Of a DNA stretch of 18,252 nt, positions 1 to 7,350 are shown one piece after another. The notes below the pieces were generated by a model. It did not search any database. It was not told the DNA's origin and was given only the letters and a program-made list of their open reading frames with translations. The position numbers and the translations under genes are program-made. Source of the stretch: CAJJBL01 sp964519035 (lineage in GTDB: Bacteria > Pseudomonadota > Alphaproteobacteria > Puniceispirillales > Marisalimonadaceae); the NCBI GenBank assembly GCA_964519035.1, contig CAZFKZ010000036.1, positions 1 through 18,252 on the forward strand, given 5' to 3'. Every line of letters begins with the position of its first letter. The first letter of the stretch is position 1.

Positions 1-571
1 GAGCAAGAGTAGCAAGTTCTCGTCTTCTGCCAATTTGAATATTTCCATTTCTATCGGCACATGCGGCATGAAAAACAAAAACATCTAACTGAACAGCGGG
101 CAGAAGCAAAATAGGTTCATCCTTAACACCTGAAAAATTCATAGGGTTTTGGATAACCTGCCAGTCTTTTCGATGTTTTTGAATATCTGAACCTATAACA
201 CCTCTCAAAGGCATAAAAGGGACTGATTTTTCTGTAGCTTGAAGTTGTGCGTGTAAAGCAGGACAAGTAGAATCTTTAATAACTAGATCATTGTGCTCTA
301 CAGCATGTGAAAATTGAGGAGCTAAGCCAAACTCTCCTAACGTAACGGCTGCAGCTTCAATTTCAGAAACACAACCACTTCCTATTAACATATCACCTTG
401 AATTGTTGTTAAAGGTAGGCAATAAAGCCTCAAATCTTTAACGCCTTTTCTTATTAATGCTTTAGTAAAATGCATTGGTACACCCGAGTAATCTGCAGGT
501 ATACCTAGAAGAGATCCGTTAGAAACTTCATTGACTAATTCTTTTAAAGACAATTGATCAAATGGGTTCAT
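1..571 (-). CDS. CoA-transferase subunit A (family I, glutaconate-type alpha), C-terminus missing
   Basis: Partial gene running off the left edge; about 190 N-terminal codons are present, starting at an ATG (569-571) with a good ribosome site (AAGGTG) just upstream. The protein begins MNPFDQLSLKEL and contains GIPADYSGVPM (residues about 23-33), a GSGCVSEIEAAAVTLGEFG stretch (about 64-82) and a C-terminal RNGNIQIG segment. These resemble the alpha subunit of family I CoA-transferases, which move CoA between carboxylic acids as an alpha/beta heteromer. In that family the catalytic glutamate is in the beta subunit, which would be expected just beyond the left edge. The acid substrate cannot be read from this fragment. 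It lies 33 bp downstream of the TPR gene on the same strand, so the two may be co-transcribed. Confidence 0.8.
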   Translation of the reverse strand, partial: MNPFDQLSLKELVNEVSNGSLLGIPADYSGVPMHFTKALIRKGVKDLRLYCLPLTTIQGDMLIGSGCVSEIEAAAVTLGEFGLAPQFSHAVEHNDLVIKDSTCPALHAQLQATEKSVPFMPLRGVIGSDIQKHRKDWQVIQNPMNFSGVKDEPILLLPAVQLDVFVFHAACADRNGNIQIGRRRELATLA

Positions 572-604
572 AATTTCACCTTATATTCCGCTTCAAATAT
601 TTTT

Positions 605-1105
605 TTAATAATTACTTTTTATTCCTTTTTGGGAATTTAATATTGATTTCTTTAATATTGTTTCTTCACTACAGCCTAGAAAACATATACTGCTTAATCT
701 TTTTAAATTTGCTTTGGCTTTATCTAATTTTCCTAGGGTGATGTACATTTCTCCTTGATATTCAAGAGCACCTTTATGCTTTGGATCAATGTCTAATGCC
801 TTCTCATAATTGACAGCTGCTAATTTCATATTTCCCATTTTTCTGTATGAGAACCCCAAATAATTATAAATATCAGCGTCTTTTTTTTGATTTTCTTCAG
901 CTTTATTTAAATTTTCAACAGCAGCTTTAAATGATTTTTTTTTAATTAATTTTAAAGCATCATAATAATAAGTAGATTTAGATATACTATCACTTGAATT
1001 TCCTGAATCTGAACCAGCACTATAGACAGGATGACTAAATAATATAATAAGTAAGGATAAAATTATTTTTGATTTAAAGTAATTATAAAATTTTAGAGGT
1101 CGCAA
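605..1105 (-). CDS. Exported tetratricopeptide-repeat protein
   Basis: A 166-residue protein starting at TTG (1103-1105), chosen because an AGGAG lies 7 nt upstream and the N-terminus is then a clean signal peptide: basic MRPLKFYNYFKSK, a hydrophobic core IILSLLIILF, and a probable cleavage site near YSA|GSD (about residue 30). A Ser/Gly-rich linker (31-44) leads into about three TPR units (45-74, 77-110, 111-140), the second with the typical AAVNYEKALDIDP ending. The C-terminus has CFLGC (C141, C145), a cysteine pair that I recall from other small alphaproteobacterial TPR proteins. TPR domains bind partner proteins, so a periplasmic scaffold role is plausible, but the partner is unknown. The gene is divergent from the DUF4864-like gene across a 64-bp AT-rich gap. 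Confidence 0.85.
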   Translation of the reverse strand: MRPLKFYNYFKSKIILSLLIILFSHPVYSAGSDSGNSSDSISKSTYYYDALKLIKKKSFKAAVENLNKAEENQKKDADIYNYLGFSYRKMGNMKLAAVNYEKALDIDPKHKGALEYQGEMYITLGKLDKAKANLKRLSSICFLGCSEETILKKSILNSQKGIKSNY

Positions 1106-1169
1106 TTGTATTCTCCTATGTTTGATCTATATTAGTATATATATATTAAAAATATTTTCTAGGGCTCGA

Positions 1170-1628
1170 ATGAAATACCTCTTAATAATATCAGTGTCAT
1201 TATTCTTTTTAAACTTCAATAAGGTTTATAGTGATGTTCTACCCAATGATATATTCTCATCTGCAGAAGTCGTTGAACTACAGATGACATCTTTACAAAC
1301 AAATTCAAAAATTAATAACTCAGGTATTTATCAATGCTGGCTTTTTGCCCATCCAGAAAATAAAAAGTATACTGGACCATTTACCAATTTTAAAAGCATG
1401 ATTTCTGATACATCTTACAACATTTTATTAAATTCTTTAAAATTTAAGACTAAGTTATTATCAAAAAATGAAAAAATTACAAAATTTTCAGTAGATGTAG
1501 ACGCTTATGATAATAAACGTTACAATTTGACGTGGGTTTTAGAAAAAACTTACTTAAACAAAGATTGTATGAATTGCTGGATGACCACATCAGTTACACA
1601 GCCAAAATTTATAGGTCAATTAAATTAA
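1170..1628 (+). CDS. Exported DUF4864-like protein
   Basis: A 152-residue protein. An in-frame start exists 48 nt upstream (1122), but the ATG at 1170 is preferred because it opens directly on a signal peptide (MKYLLIISVSLFFLNFNKVYS, cleavage near YS|DV at 21-22), with a weak AGGG about 5 nt upstream. The mature part has a first half centred on QCWLFAHPENKKYTGPFTNFKSM (about 55-77) and a C-terminal half ending in the CMNCW motif (133-137) and MTTSVTQP. The layout of an 'ASP.N...TGP..RF..M' block followed by a W-L...CWM end resembles what I remember of DUF4864, a domain of unknown function; that match is from memory. It is 20 bp upstream of the rhodanese gene on the same strand, so co-transcription is likely. 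Function unknown. Confidence 0.7.
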   Translation: MKYLLIISVSLFFLNFNKVYSDVLPNDIFSSAEVVELQMTSLQTNSKINNSGIYQCWLFAHPENKKYTGPFTNFKSMISDTSYNILLNSLKFKTKLLSKNEKITKFSVDVDAYDNKRYNLTWVLEKTYLNKDCMNCWMTTSVTQPKFIGQLN

Positions 1629-1648
1629 ATTATAATAAAGAGGCAAAG

Positions 1649-2023
1649 ATGAAAACAGCAAAAGATTACCTTAAAGAAGCTAACCTTGTCGTTAAAAAAA
1701 TAGATGTTAATGAAGCGATTGAAAAACATAAGTCAAATTCTTCAATTTTTATTGATGTAAGAGATAGTGCAGATGTCAAAAAGACTGGAACTATTCTTAA
1801 TGGTTTAGAAATACCTAGAGGTCTAATTGAATTTGTAGCTGACGAAGCCACTCCACTTTATAATGAGGCTCTTAAAAAGGATGCGGAAATTATATTAATT
1901 TGTGGAGTTGGAGGACAAGCGGCTTTAGCTGGAAAAACATTAATAGAAATGGGCTATAATAATGTTTTGAATGTTGGAGGTATTCCTGAGTGGGAAAAAA
2001 ATGGCGGTCCAATGCAAAAATAA
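1649..2023 (+). CDS. Single-domain rhodanese-like protein
   Basis: A 124-residue cytoplasmic protein. The frame is open upstream to 1532, but that would overlap the DUF4864-like gene; the ATG at 1649 has an AGAGG site 5 nt upstream and gives a normal rhodanese N-terminus. Rhodanese features in order: FIDVRDSADVKKTG (34-47, the DVR.....G block), IPRGLIEF (55-62), the active-site loop ICGVGGQAAL (84-93) with predicted catalytic Cys85, and the closing NVLNVGGIPEWEKNGGP (105-121). Single-domain rhodaneses carry a persulfide on the cysteine and move sulfane sulfur. The loop has Gln90 where many members have Arg, so substrate preference is uncertain. No signal peptide is visible. It lies 20 bp after the DUF4864-like gene and 27 bp before the dehydrogenase. 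Confidence 0.9.
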   Translation: MKTAKDYLKEANLVVKKIDVNEAIEKHKSNSSIFIDVRDSADVKKTGTILNGLEIPRGLIEFVADEATPLYNEALKKDAEIILICGVGGQAALAGKTLIEMGYNNVLNVGGIPEWEKNGGPMQK

Positions 2024-2050
2024 AAAATATCTATTTGATATGGTTTAATA

Positions 2051-2935
2051 ATGATTAATAAAACAATTGGTATTCTAATGCCTGGAGATATGGGGCATGG
2101 ATGCGGCAAGGCATTTATAGATAATAATTTTAAAGTAGTTTCTTGCCTAGTTGGAAGAAGTGATAGAACACGAAAATTATCTCATAACGCTGGCATCATT
2201 GATCTAAAAACTATCGAAAACGTAATTAAGTCGGCAGATATAATTCTTTCGATTTTGCCACCCGAGTCAGCACTTAAGCAATCTAAAATTGTAAACGATA
2301 TCATTCTCAAAGTTAAAAAAAATATTACCTATGTTGACTGTAACGCTACATCTCCTAAAACTGCAAAACTAATTGATAAAAGTATATCATCTGAGTTTTG
2401 TAATTTTATTGATGCTGGTATTATAGGATTAAATCCCATTGTTGAAAATGGAAATACTAGATTATATGTTTCTGGTCCAAACACTAAACCAGTAAAAGTT
2501 CTTCATGGCAAAGGTTTTATCATAAAAGATTTAGGTAAAGAGATTGGTAAGGCTTCGGCAATGAAAATGATTTATGCCAGCGCTACGAAAGGGACATTTG
2601 CACTTCATGCTGCAGTATTAACTGCAGCTCATAAACTAAATTTATCATCCGATTATTTTGAAGAATTAGAATATAGTAAACCCGATATATTACAGGCCAT
2701 GCAAAGGATGGTTCCTAGAATCCCGTTAGATGCTGCACGTTGGGAAGGTGAAATGTTTGAAATTGCTGAAACTTTTTCTGATGCAGGAGTTACACCAAAG
2801 TTTCATCAAGGCTCGGCCGAAATAATGTCTTTGGCTAATAAAACTCCAATTGCTAACGAAACTAGAGAAACCGTTGATGTTAATAGAACCTTAATTCAAG
2901 CCTTAGATATGTATGTTGATGCCCTAAAAAAATAA
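2051..2935 (+). CDS. NAD(P)-dependent beta-hydroxyacid dehydrogenase-like protein, DUF1932 type
   Basis: A 294-residue protein with an N-terminal Rossmann domain (about 4-155) and an all-helical C-terminal domain (about 165-290). The nucleotide loop is GILMPGDMG (7-15), the 'PGxMG' version that I recall from the DUF1932 branch rather than the GxGxxG of classical 3-hydroxyisobutyrate dehydrogenases. ILPPESA (68-74) and NATSPKTAK (98-106) are the usual cofactor and substrate-side loops. The block SAMKMIYASATKGTFAL (169-185) marks the DUF1932 region and contains the predicted catalytic lysine, Lys172. Enzymes of this superfamily reversibly oxidise short hydroxy acids such as threonate or hydroxyisobutyrate; the substrate here is unknown. 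No strong ribosome site is seen. It sits between the rhodanese and an MFS permease gene, which may bring in its substrate. Confidence 0.8.
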   Translation: MINKTIGILMPGDMGHGCGKAFIDNNFKVVSCLVGRSDRTRKLSHNAGIIDLKTIENVIKSADIILSILPPESALKQSKIVNDIILKVKKNITYVDCNATSPKTAKLIDKSISSEFCNFIDAGIIGLNPIVENGNTRLYVSGPNTKPVKVLHGKGFIIKDLGKEIGKASAMKMIYASATKGTFALHAAVLTAAHKLNLSSDYFEELEYSKPDILQAMQRMVPRIPLDAARWEGEMFEIAETFSDAGVTPKFHQGSAEIMSLANKTPIANETRETVDVNRTLIQALDMYVDALKK

Positions 2936-2974
2936 CATATCTTATTTATATATTTTGTTTTAATTAACATATAC

Positions 2975-3017
2975 ATTAATCAGACTCGATCAATCCTAAC
3001 TCAACAGACTGATTAAT
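2975..3017 (+). promoter_or_regulatory. 9-bp inverted repeat immediately before the MFS start codon
   Basis: ATTAATCAG (2975-2983) and its exact complement CTGATTAAT (3009-3017) are separated by 25 nt and end one base before the ATG at 3019. CAGACT is also repeated directly at 2981-2986 and 3005-3010. It could be an operator or an RNA hairpin close to the start. No Shine-Dalgarno sequence is visible here. In such AT-rich DNA a chance repeat is possible. Confidence 0.35.
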
Positions 3018-3018
3018 T

Positions 3019-4290
3019 ATGCGAGAGAATGTTTTACAATATTTTAATACTAAGTTTTTTTACGGTTGGATTATTGTTGGAGTAGCTAATTTAGGGATAT
3101 TCTCAAGCGGCCCAGGTCAATCTCATACCTTTAGCGTTTTTGTTGGCCCTATTAGTAAAGATTTAGGATTATCAAATGCCTCGATTGCGTCAGCTTACGG
3201 TCTTGCAACTTTGATCGCTGCATTTTTACTACCATATATGGGAAAAATAATTGATAAATATGGATCTAGAAATAGCCTTATAATCATAAGTATAATTTTA
3301 GGAATTTCATGCATTTTTTTCGGAGCAGCATCAAATTTTCTAATGTTAACAGTTGGGTTTGGCTTTTTAAGATTTTTTGGTCAAGGCTCCTTAATGCTTG
3401 GATGCGCAAATATGGTTTCTCAATGGTTCGATACTAAAAGAGGTTTTGCAATGAGCTTAATGGCTCTTGGATTTGGTATATCAATGGCCATACACCCCCC
3501 ATTATCACAATGGTTAATTGAGCAATTTGGTTGGAAATACGCTTGGGTGATTTTAGGAATCTCTACGTGGATAATTATGGTTCCTTCTTTATATATTTTA
3601 GCTTGGAACTCCCCTGAAAGTGTTGGACTTAGACCAGATGGAACAAATAAATCTGGTTCTGCACAAAATGATTTAAAGGAAATTGAAGGTCTGAATTTAT
3701 CTGAAGCTATGAAAGAAAGGTCCTTCTACATATTAAGTGCTATGTGGTTTGGTATGGCTATGCTTGTAACTACACTTCATTTTTATCAAGTAACTATATT
3801 AACAAGCCAAGGGATTACAACCGAATTTGCAGCAGGAATTTTTTCTGTCTCGGCTATCGCCATGGTTTTATTTATGCCTTTTGTAGGCAAATTATTTGAC
3901 AATTATCCTACGAAATATGTTTTAGCGTTAGGCTTAGCAATAAATAGCATTTCTTTATTGTGTATTACTTTTGCCAATAATGAATTATTAGCGATAGTAT
4001 ATGCAATATTTTTTGGTATTAACAACGCCATTAGCATGACTATGTTTGGTTATATCTGGCCAAGATACTTTGGAAGAAAACACCTAGGCAGCATCCAAGG
4101 AACTGGACAAATGATTGGTGTTATTGGAGCTTCCTTGGGGCCTTTACCTGTTGGATTTGCCATTGACTATATAGGAAGTTCGTTAGTAACTATTAGATAT
4201 TTATCTATTTATCCAATAATTATAGCTATAGTTACTATAATTTTCCTAAAGTCGCCTTCTTCACTTTCTATAAATAAAAAACTTGAATAA
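3019..4290 (+). CDS. MFS permease, oxalate/formate or monocarboxylate transporter-like
   Basis: A 423-residue inner-membrane protein with about 12 predicted membrane segments in two halves joined by a hydrophilic loop near residues 200-235 (PESVGLRPDGTNKSGSAQND). It opens FFYGWIIVGVANLGIFSSGPGQS (13-35), typical of oxalate/formate-antiporter-like and monocarboxylate-type MFS proteins. The MFS motif between segments 2 and 3 is GKIIDKYGSR (75-84), and a weaker copy, GKLFDNYPTK, begins the second half. The likely role is proton-coupled transport or exchange of an organic acid. The preceding DUF1932 dehydrogenase gene (83 bp away) suggests a hydroxy acid, but this is inference. The ATG at 3019 has no recognisable ribosome site and directly follows a 9-bp inverted repeat. 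Confidence 0.85.
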   Translation: MRENVLQYFNTKFFYGWIIVGVANLGIFSSGPGQSHTFSVFVGPISKDLGLSNASIASAYGLATLIAAFLLPYMGKIIDKYGSRNSLIIISIILGISCIFFGAASNFLMLTVGFGFLRFFGQGSLMLGCANMVSQWFDTKRGFAMSLMALGFGISMAIHPPLSQWLIEQFGWKYAWVILGISTWIIMVPSLYILAWNSPESVGLRPDGTNKSGSAQNDLKEIEGLNLSEAMKERSFYILSAMWFGMAMLVTTLHFYQVTILTSQGITTEFAAGIFSVSAIAMVLFMPFVGKLFDNYPTKYVLALGLAINSISLLCITFANNELLAIVYAIFFGINNAISMTMFGYIWPRYFGRKHLGSIQGTGQMIGVIGASLGPLPVGFAIDYIGSSLVTIRYLSIYPIIIAIVTIIFLKSPSSLSINKKLE

Positions 4291-4318
4291 ATTTTTATAT
4301 TAAAATTGGAAAAGATAA

Positions 4319-5197
4319 TTGATAAATCTTTTTAAGTCACAATCTAATAACTTCAAAGCTATAATTGCTATGATTATTGCTGTTTTCAGTGTGACATTAA
4401 TGAGTGTTCAAGCCAAATTAATCGGTATTGATTACCATCCTACTCAAATTACTTTCGCACGTGGCCTAGTGGTTTTAATTTTTTTAGCTCCTCTCATATA
4501 TAGATTAGGCGGATTAAATTTTCTAAAAACTAAAAAACCAGTTTTACATTTCTTTAGAAGTATCGCAGGACTTGTTGGTAATTTGATGTTCTTCTTTGCT
4601 TTTCAAAGATTGCCTGTAGCAGACGTAACTGTCATTTCTCAAGCAGTGCCTATATTTTCTTGTATTTTAGCTATTATTTTTCTTAATGAGATAATTAGAT
4701 GGAGGAGATGGACTGCAATTTTGATTGGTTTCCTTGGTGTAATAATAGCAATAAATCCTTCAGGCGAAATTGCTTTAGCATCAATATACGCTTTAGTAGC
4801 TACTTTAATGTGGTCAATTACTATTGTTTTTTTAAGGTTATTAGGAACTACTGAGCATCCTGTTAAGACAGTTTTTTATTTTATGTTAATCAGTGTTATT
4901 ATAACTTCTTTTTTCCAACCTTTTTTATGGAAACAACCTTCATTCAATGTGATTTTGTTATTTTTTGGACTTGGAACTACTGCATTCGTAACTCAGATAC
5001 TGATGACATACGCATTGCAAAAAGCACCAGCCTCAATAGTTAGCCCTTTTAATTACACAGGTATAATTTGGGCAATAGTTTTTGATTATATTATATGGAA
5101 TACAACCCCCGTCATGACAACAATTATCGGAGGTTCAATTATTACTATTACTGGTATTTATATATTTAGAAGAGAAGCTACAAAGAAAACTATATAA
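4319..5197 (+). CDS. EamA-family (drug/metabolite transporter) 10-TM permease
   Basis: A 292-residue inner-membrane protein with two EamA repeats (about 14-145 and 155-287), each of five predicted membrane segments. The first repeat has SVQAKLIGIDYHPTQITFARG (about 29-49) and LPVADVTVISQAVPIFSCILA, the characteristic EamA end-of-repeat pattern; the second has LQKAPASIVSPFNYTGIIWA. Members usually export amino acids or other metabolites, some import them; direction and substrate cannot be read here. The start is TTG (4319-4321), with a GGA about 8 nt upstream. The next in-frame ATG (4370) would cut into the first membrane segment, so TTG is preferred. It lies 28 bp after the MFS gene, probably in the same transcript, and its stop overlaps the convergent MFS_3 gene by 8 bp. 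Confidence 0.88.
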   Translation: MINLFKSQSNNFKAIIAMIIAVFSVTLMSVQAKLIGIDYHPTQITFARGLVVLIFLAPLIYRLGGLNFLKTKKPVLHFFRSIAGLVGNLMFFFAFQRLPVADVTVISQAVPIFSCILAIIFLNEIIRWRRWTAILIGFLGVIIAINPSGEIALASIYALVATLMWSITIVFLRLLGTTEHPVKTVFYFMLISVIITSFFQPFLWKQPSFNVILLFFGLGTTAFVTQILMTYALQKAPASIVSPFNYTGIIWAIVFDYIIWNTTPVMTTIIGGSIITITGIYIFRREATKKTI

Positions 5198-6389
5198 ATT
5201 TATTTTTAAATTTATATATTAAAACTATCTTAAAAAAAATAAACCCAACTATTGGCATAACGATCATACCTATACTCAATGGAATGAATTCGCCAATAGA
5301 GCCTAAAAGAATGCCTCCAAATGTCAATGATCCAAATGATACGCTTGACCACCATGTTAAAACTCGAGCTCTATACAAATCATCAACTTCAAGTTGAATA
5401 ATAGTTTGAGTACCAATACCAACTGCAGTTGTACTAAAACCTACTATGGTAAACGCAAATGCCATTAAATACATATCAGTAAAAAATCCAAGAACAAAAC
5501 TTGTAGTTAAACCTAATAGGAGCATAGGAATAAGCTTTTGTTCAATTTTTAGATCATCTTTTTTCCTAACACCTATCCAAATAGAAGCTAATAAAGCTCC
5601 AAAACCAGCAGTTGCTGTAATTAAAGATAAGCCAAGACTTCCATTATCAAGTATTTCTCCAGCTATTGTGGGTTGGATTTCTAACATTCCTCTTACAAAA
5701 AAAGCACTTACAAATACAATAAATAAACCTTTTAAAATTATTGGTGTTTTTAAAGCTACCTGCCCACCTTCTATCAAACGGTCAAAATAGTTTTTACTAA
5801 CGTCTACAGCTTTTTTTCTCTCTCTTAAGGGCATATACATAAGGACTGGAATTAATGGGATATATGTCAGCATAGCAATAAAGAATGTAGTTTGAAGGTC
5901 AAAAAGAGCTATTGAAAGACCTGCAAAAGCAGGCCCTACAACTCTTGATCCATTAAATGAAGCTGAGTTCAAGCCTACTGCACTGGCTAATAATTCTCGA
6001 GGAACAACAACTGAAACAAAAACTAGTCTAACTGGATGGTAACATGCACTTAACAACCCTTGAATAATAGATAAAGATGCTAATGAAAAAAGTGTATGTT
6101 TATCGATAAACTGAATATACCAAATTAACCCACCAACTAGAAACATCAACACTTTAAGGATAATACTAGCTTTTCTCATTTCCCATTTTTCAGCAAGAAC
6201 TGCAAATAAAGGACCTATAATTCCTGCAGGTGCCATCAAAGCTAATGTAACAAAACTTGTCCAAAAGGTAGATTCTGTTATTTCCCAGGTTAACCAACCA
6301 ACTCCAATCTTTTGTATCCAAAGACCAAGTAAAGCTAATGTATTACTCATGAAGTAGTAAGAAAATGGTCTACTTGATAAAGCGCTCAT
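5190..6389 (-). CDS. MFS transporter, MFS_3 / EntS-like exporter type
   Basis: A 399-residue inner-membrane protein with about 11-12 predicted membrane segments. Its start, ALSSRPFSYYFMSNTLALLGLWIQKIGVGWLTWEIT (residues 2-37, split here by my reading into the cytoplasmic lead and first helix), and the basic segment after helix 2 (LAEKWEMRKASI) fit the MFS_3 (enterobactin exporter EntS-like) group. A central hydrophilic loop with PLRERKKAVDVSKNYF (about 187-202) separates the halves. Such proteins usually export small molecules; the substrate is unknown and siderophore export should not be assumed, since no siderophore genes are visible. ATG start (6387-6389) lies 5 bp after the stop of the alpha/beta hydrolase gene, so the two are surely co-transcribed. 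No clear ribosome site, suggesting translational coupling. Confidence 0.85.
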   Translation of the reverse strand: MSALSSRPFSYYFMSNTLALLGLWIQKIGVGWLTWEITESTFWTSFVTLALMAPAGIIGPLFAVLAEKWEMRKASIILKVLMFLVGGLIWYIQFIDKHTLFSLASLSIIQGLLSACYHPVRLVFVSVVVPRELLASAVGLNSASFNGSRVVGPAFAGLSIALFDLQTTFFIAMLTYIPLIPVLMYMPLRERKKAVDVSKNYFDRLIEGGQVALKTPIILKGLFIVFVSAFFVRGMLEIQPTIAGEILDNGSLGLSLITATAGFGALLASIWIGVRKKDDLKIEQKLIPMLLLGLTTSFVLGFFTDMYLMAFAFTIVGFSTTAVGIGTQTIIQLEVDDLYRARVLTWWSSVSFGSLTFGGILLGSIGEFIPLSIGMIVMPIVGFIFFKIVLIYKFKNKFI

Positions 6390-6394
6390 TATTT

Positions 6395-7216
6395 TTATAT
6401 AAACTTTTCTAGAAGATCATTGAAGCCTTTATGATCTTCACAATATGGAGCATGTCCAACATCTAATAATTCCCTTGTTATTGCGTGAGGAATACTGTTT
6501 TTCAGAGAAGAAGAACGTTCTTTAGTGACAACGATATCTTCAGAAGCCGTTATTATCATGCACTCTTGAGTTACTTTGGATAAATCGTTAGAGGTATCTA
6601 AGGTTTGCATCGCCATCCCACCAGAAGTAATTGAACCCTCATTTATTTCTTCACTAATTGAGGCTAAAAAATTAAATATTTCCTTATTTTTTAATCCAGG
6701 CAACATTCTGTTAATGCGGAGCATTCCAAAATCCTTATCAGAAAGAGTTTTTCTTTCATCAAGCCTTTTACAGTAACTCTCCATTAAAGGCTTGCTAGAG
6801 GGCATTCCATAACCTTTATGTGTGCATGATAATATTAACTTTTTAACTAAAGCATTATATTGAGAGGCCATTATTTGTGCCAACATGCCACCCATAGAAT
6901 GTCCAACAACATAGCACTCAAGAATATTAAGGCTTTTTAATAAATTCATAACAACTTTTGCAATATCATACATATCCATTGATGAGACGTCAGACTTTCC
7001 AAAGCCAGGGGCATCTATTGCAATAATTGAATGTTTGTCGTCAAAATATTTAAACTGGTAAGCCCAACTTTTACTATTACCATTAAAGCCATGTAAGAAT
7101 AAAATTGGGATAGTGTGTTCTTTTTTTTTATACCTATAAGAAATGGATATTTCCATTTCTTCATCATAGTATAAATCTGTATTTGGCAATTGATTTAATA
7201 TATCGAAATAACTCAA
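6395..7216 (-). CDS. Alpha/beta-fold hydrolase
   Basis: A 273-residue cytoplasmic protein with a complete alpha/beta-hydrolase signature: oxyanion-hole motif LHGFNGNSKSW (41-51), strand and loop IAIDAPGFGKSD (65-76), nucleophile elbow GHSMGG with Ser107, acid Asp227 in TASEDIVV (223-230), and His255 in VGHAPYCED. A cap region lies at about 135-205. The group includes esterases, C-C hydrolases and haloperoxidase-like enzymes; the substrate cannot be assigned. The start is TTG (7214-7216), chosen because GGAG lies 8 nt upstream and the protein then starts at the family's usual distance from the HG motif. It is the first gene of a two-gene minus-strand unit with the MFS_3 exporter gene and is divergent from the peptide-importer genes across 134 bp. 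Confidence 0.9.
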   Translation of the reverse strand: MSYFDILNQLPNTDLYYDEEMEISISYRYKKKEHTIPILFLHGFNGNSKSWAYQFKYFDDKHSIIAIDAPGFGKSDVSSMDMYDIAKVVMNLLKSLNILECYVVGHSMGGMLAQIMASQYNALVKKLILSCTHKGYGMPSSKPLMESYCKRLDERKTLSDKDFGMLRINRMLPGLKNKEIFNFLASISEEINEGSITSGGMAMQTLDTSNDLSKVTQECMIITASEDIVVTKERSSSLKNSIPHAITRELLDVGHAPYCEDHKGFNDLLEKFI

Positions 7217-7233
7217 TTTAAATGCTCCATGAG

Positions 7234-7255
7234 GATTAATAAAATCATATTAATC
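7234..7255. promoter_or_regulatory. 8-bp inverted repeat, possible operator
   Basis: GATTAATA (7234-7241) and TATTAATC (7248-7255) form a perfect inverted repeat with a 6-nt spacer in the 134-bp divergent region between the hydrolase and binding-protein genes. The spacing suits a dimeric regulator on one DNA face. The same GATTAAT core occurs in two other intergenic regions of the window. No experimental support; chance is possible in AT-rich DNA. Confidence 0.35.
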
Positions 7256-7292
7256 ACATCTAACAAAAAAATTCATTAATATTAAATAGTTT

Positions 7293-7319
7293 TTGTAAGC
7301 CTTTATAATTTGATATAGT
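7293..7319 (+). promoter_or_regulatory. Possible sigma-70 promoter of the peptide importer unit
   Basis: TTGTAA (7293-7298) and TATAGT (7314-7319) could be -35 and -10 elements with a short 15-nt spacer, leaving a leader of about 25 nt before the binding-protein ATG at 7351. The short spacer makes this tentative. Confidence 0.3.
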
Positions 7320-7350
7320 GTTTGTTAAACTAAAATTTCGGGAGGAAATA

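Noticed and set aside
2051..2100. Broken NAD-binding motif (MPGDMG instead of GxGxxG)
   Set aside because: This 'PGxMG' form is, as I recall it, normal for the DUF1932 branch, so it is not a defect.
5446..5790. Open frame of 114 codons on the plus strand inside the MFS_3 gene
   Set aside because: It lies wholly antisense to a well-supported transporter, has no ribosome site and resembles no known protein.
7276..7285. Palindrome TTAATATTAA upstream of the binding-protein gene
   Set aside because: Pure A/T palindromes of this length are expected by chance in this composition.
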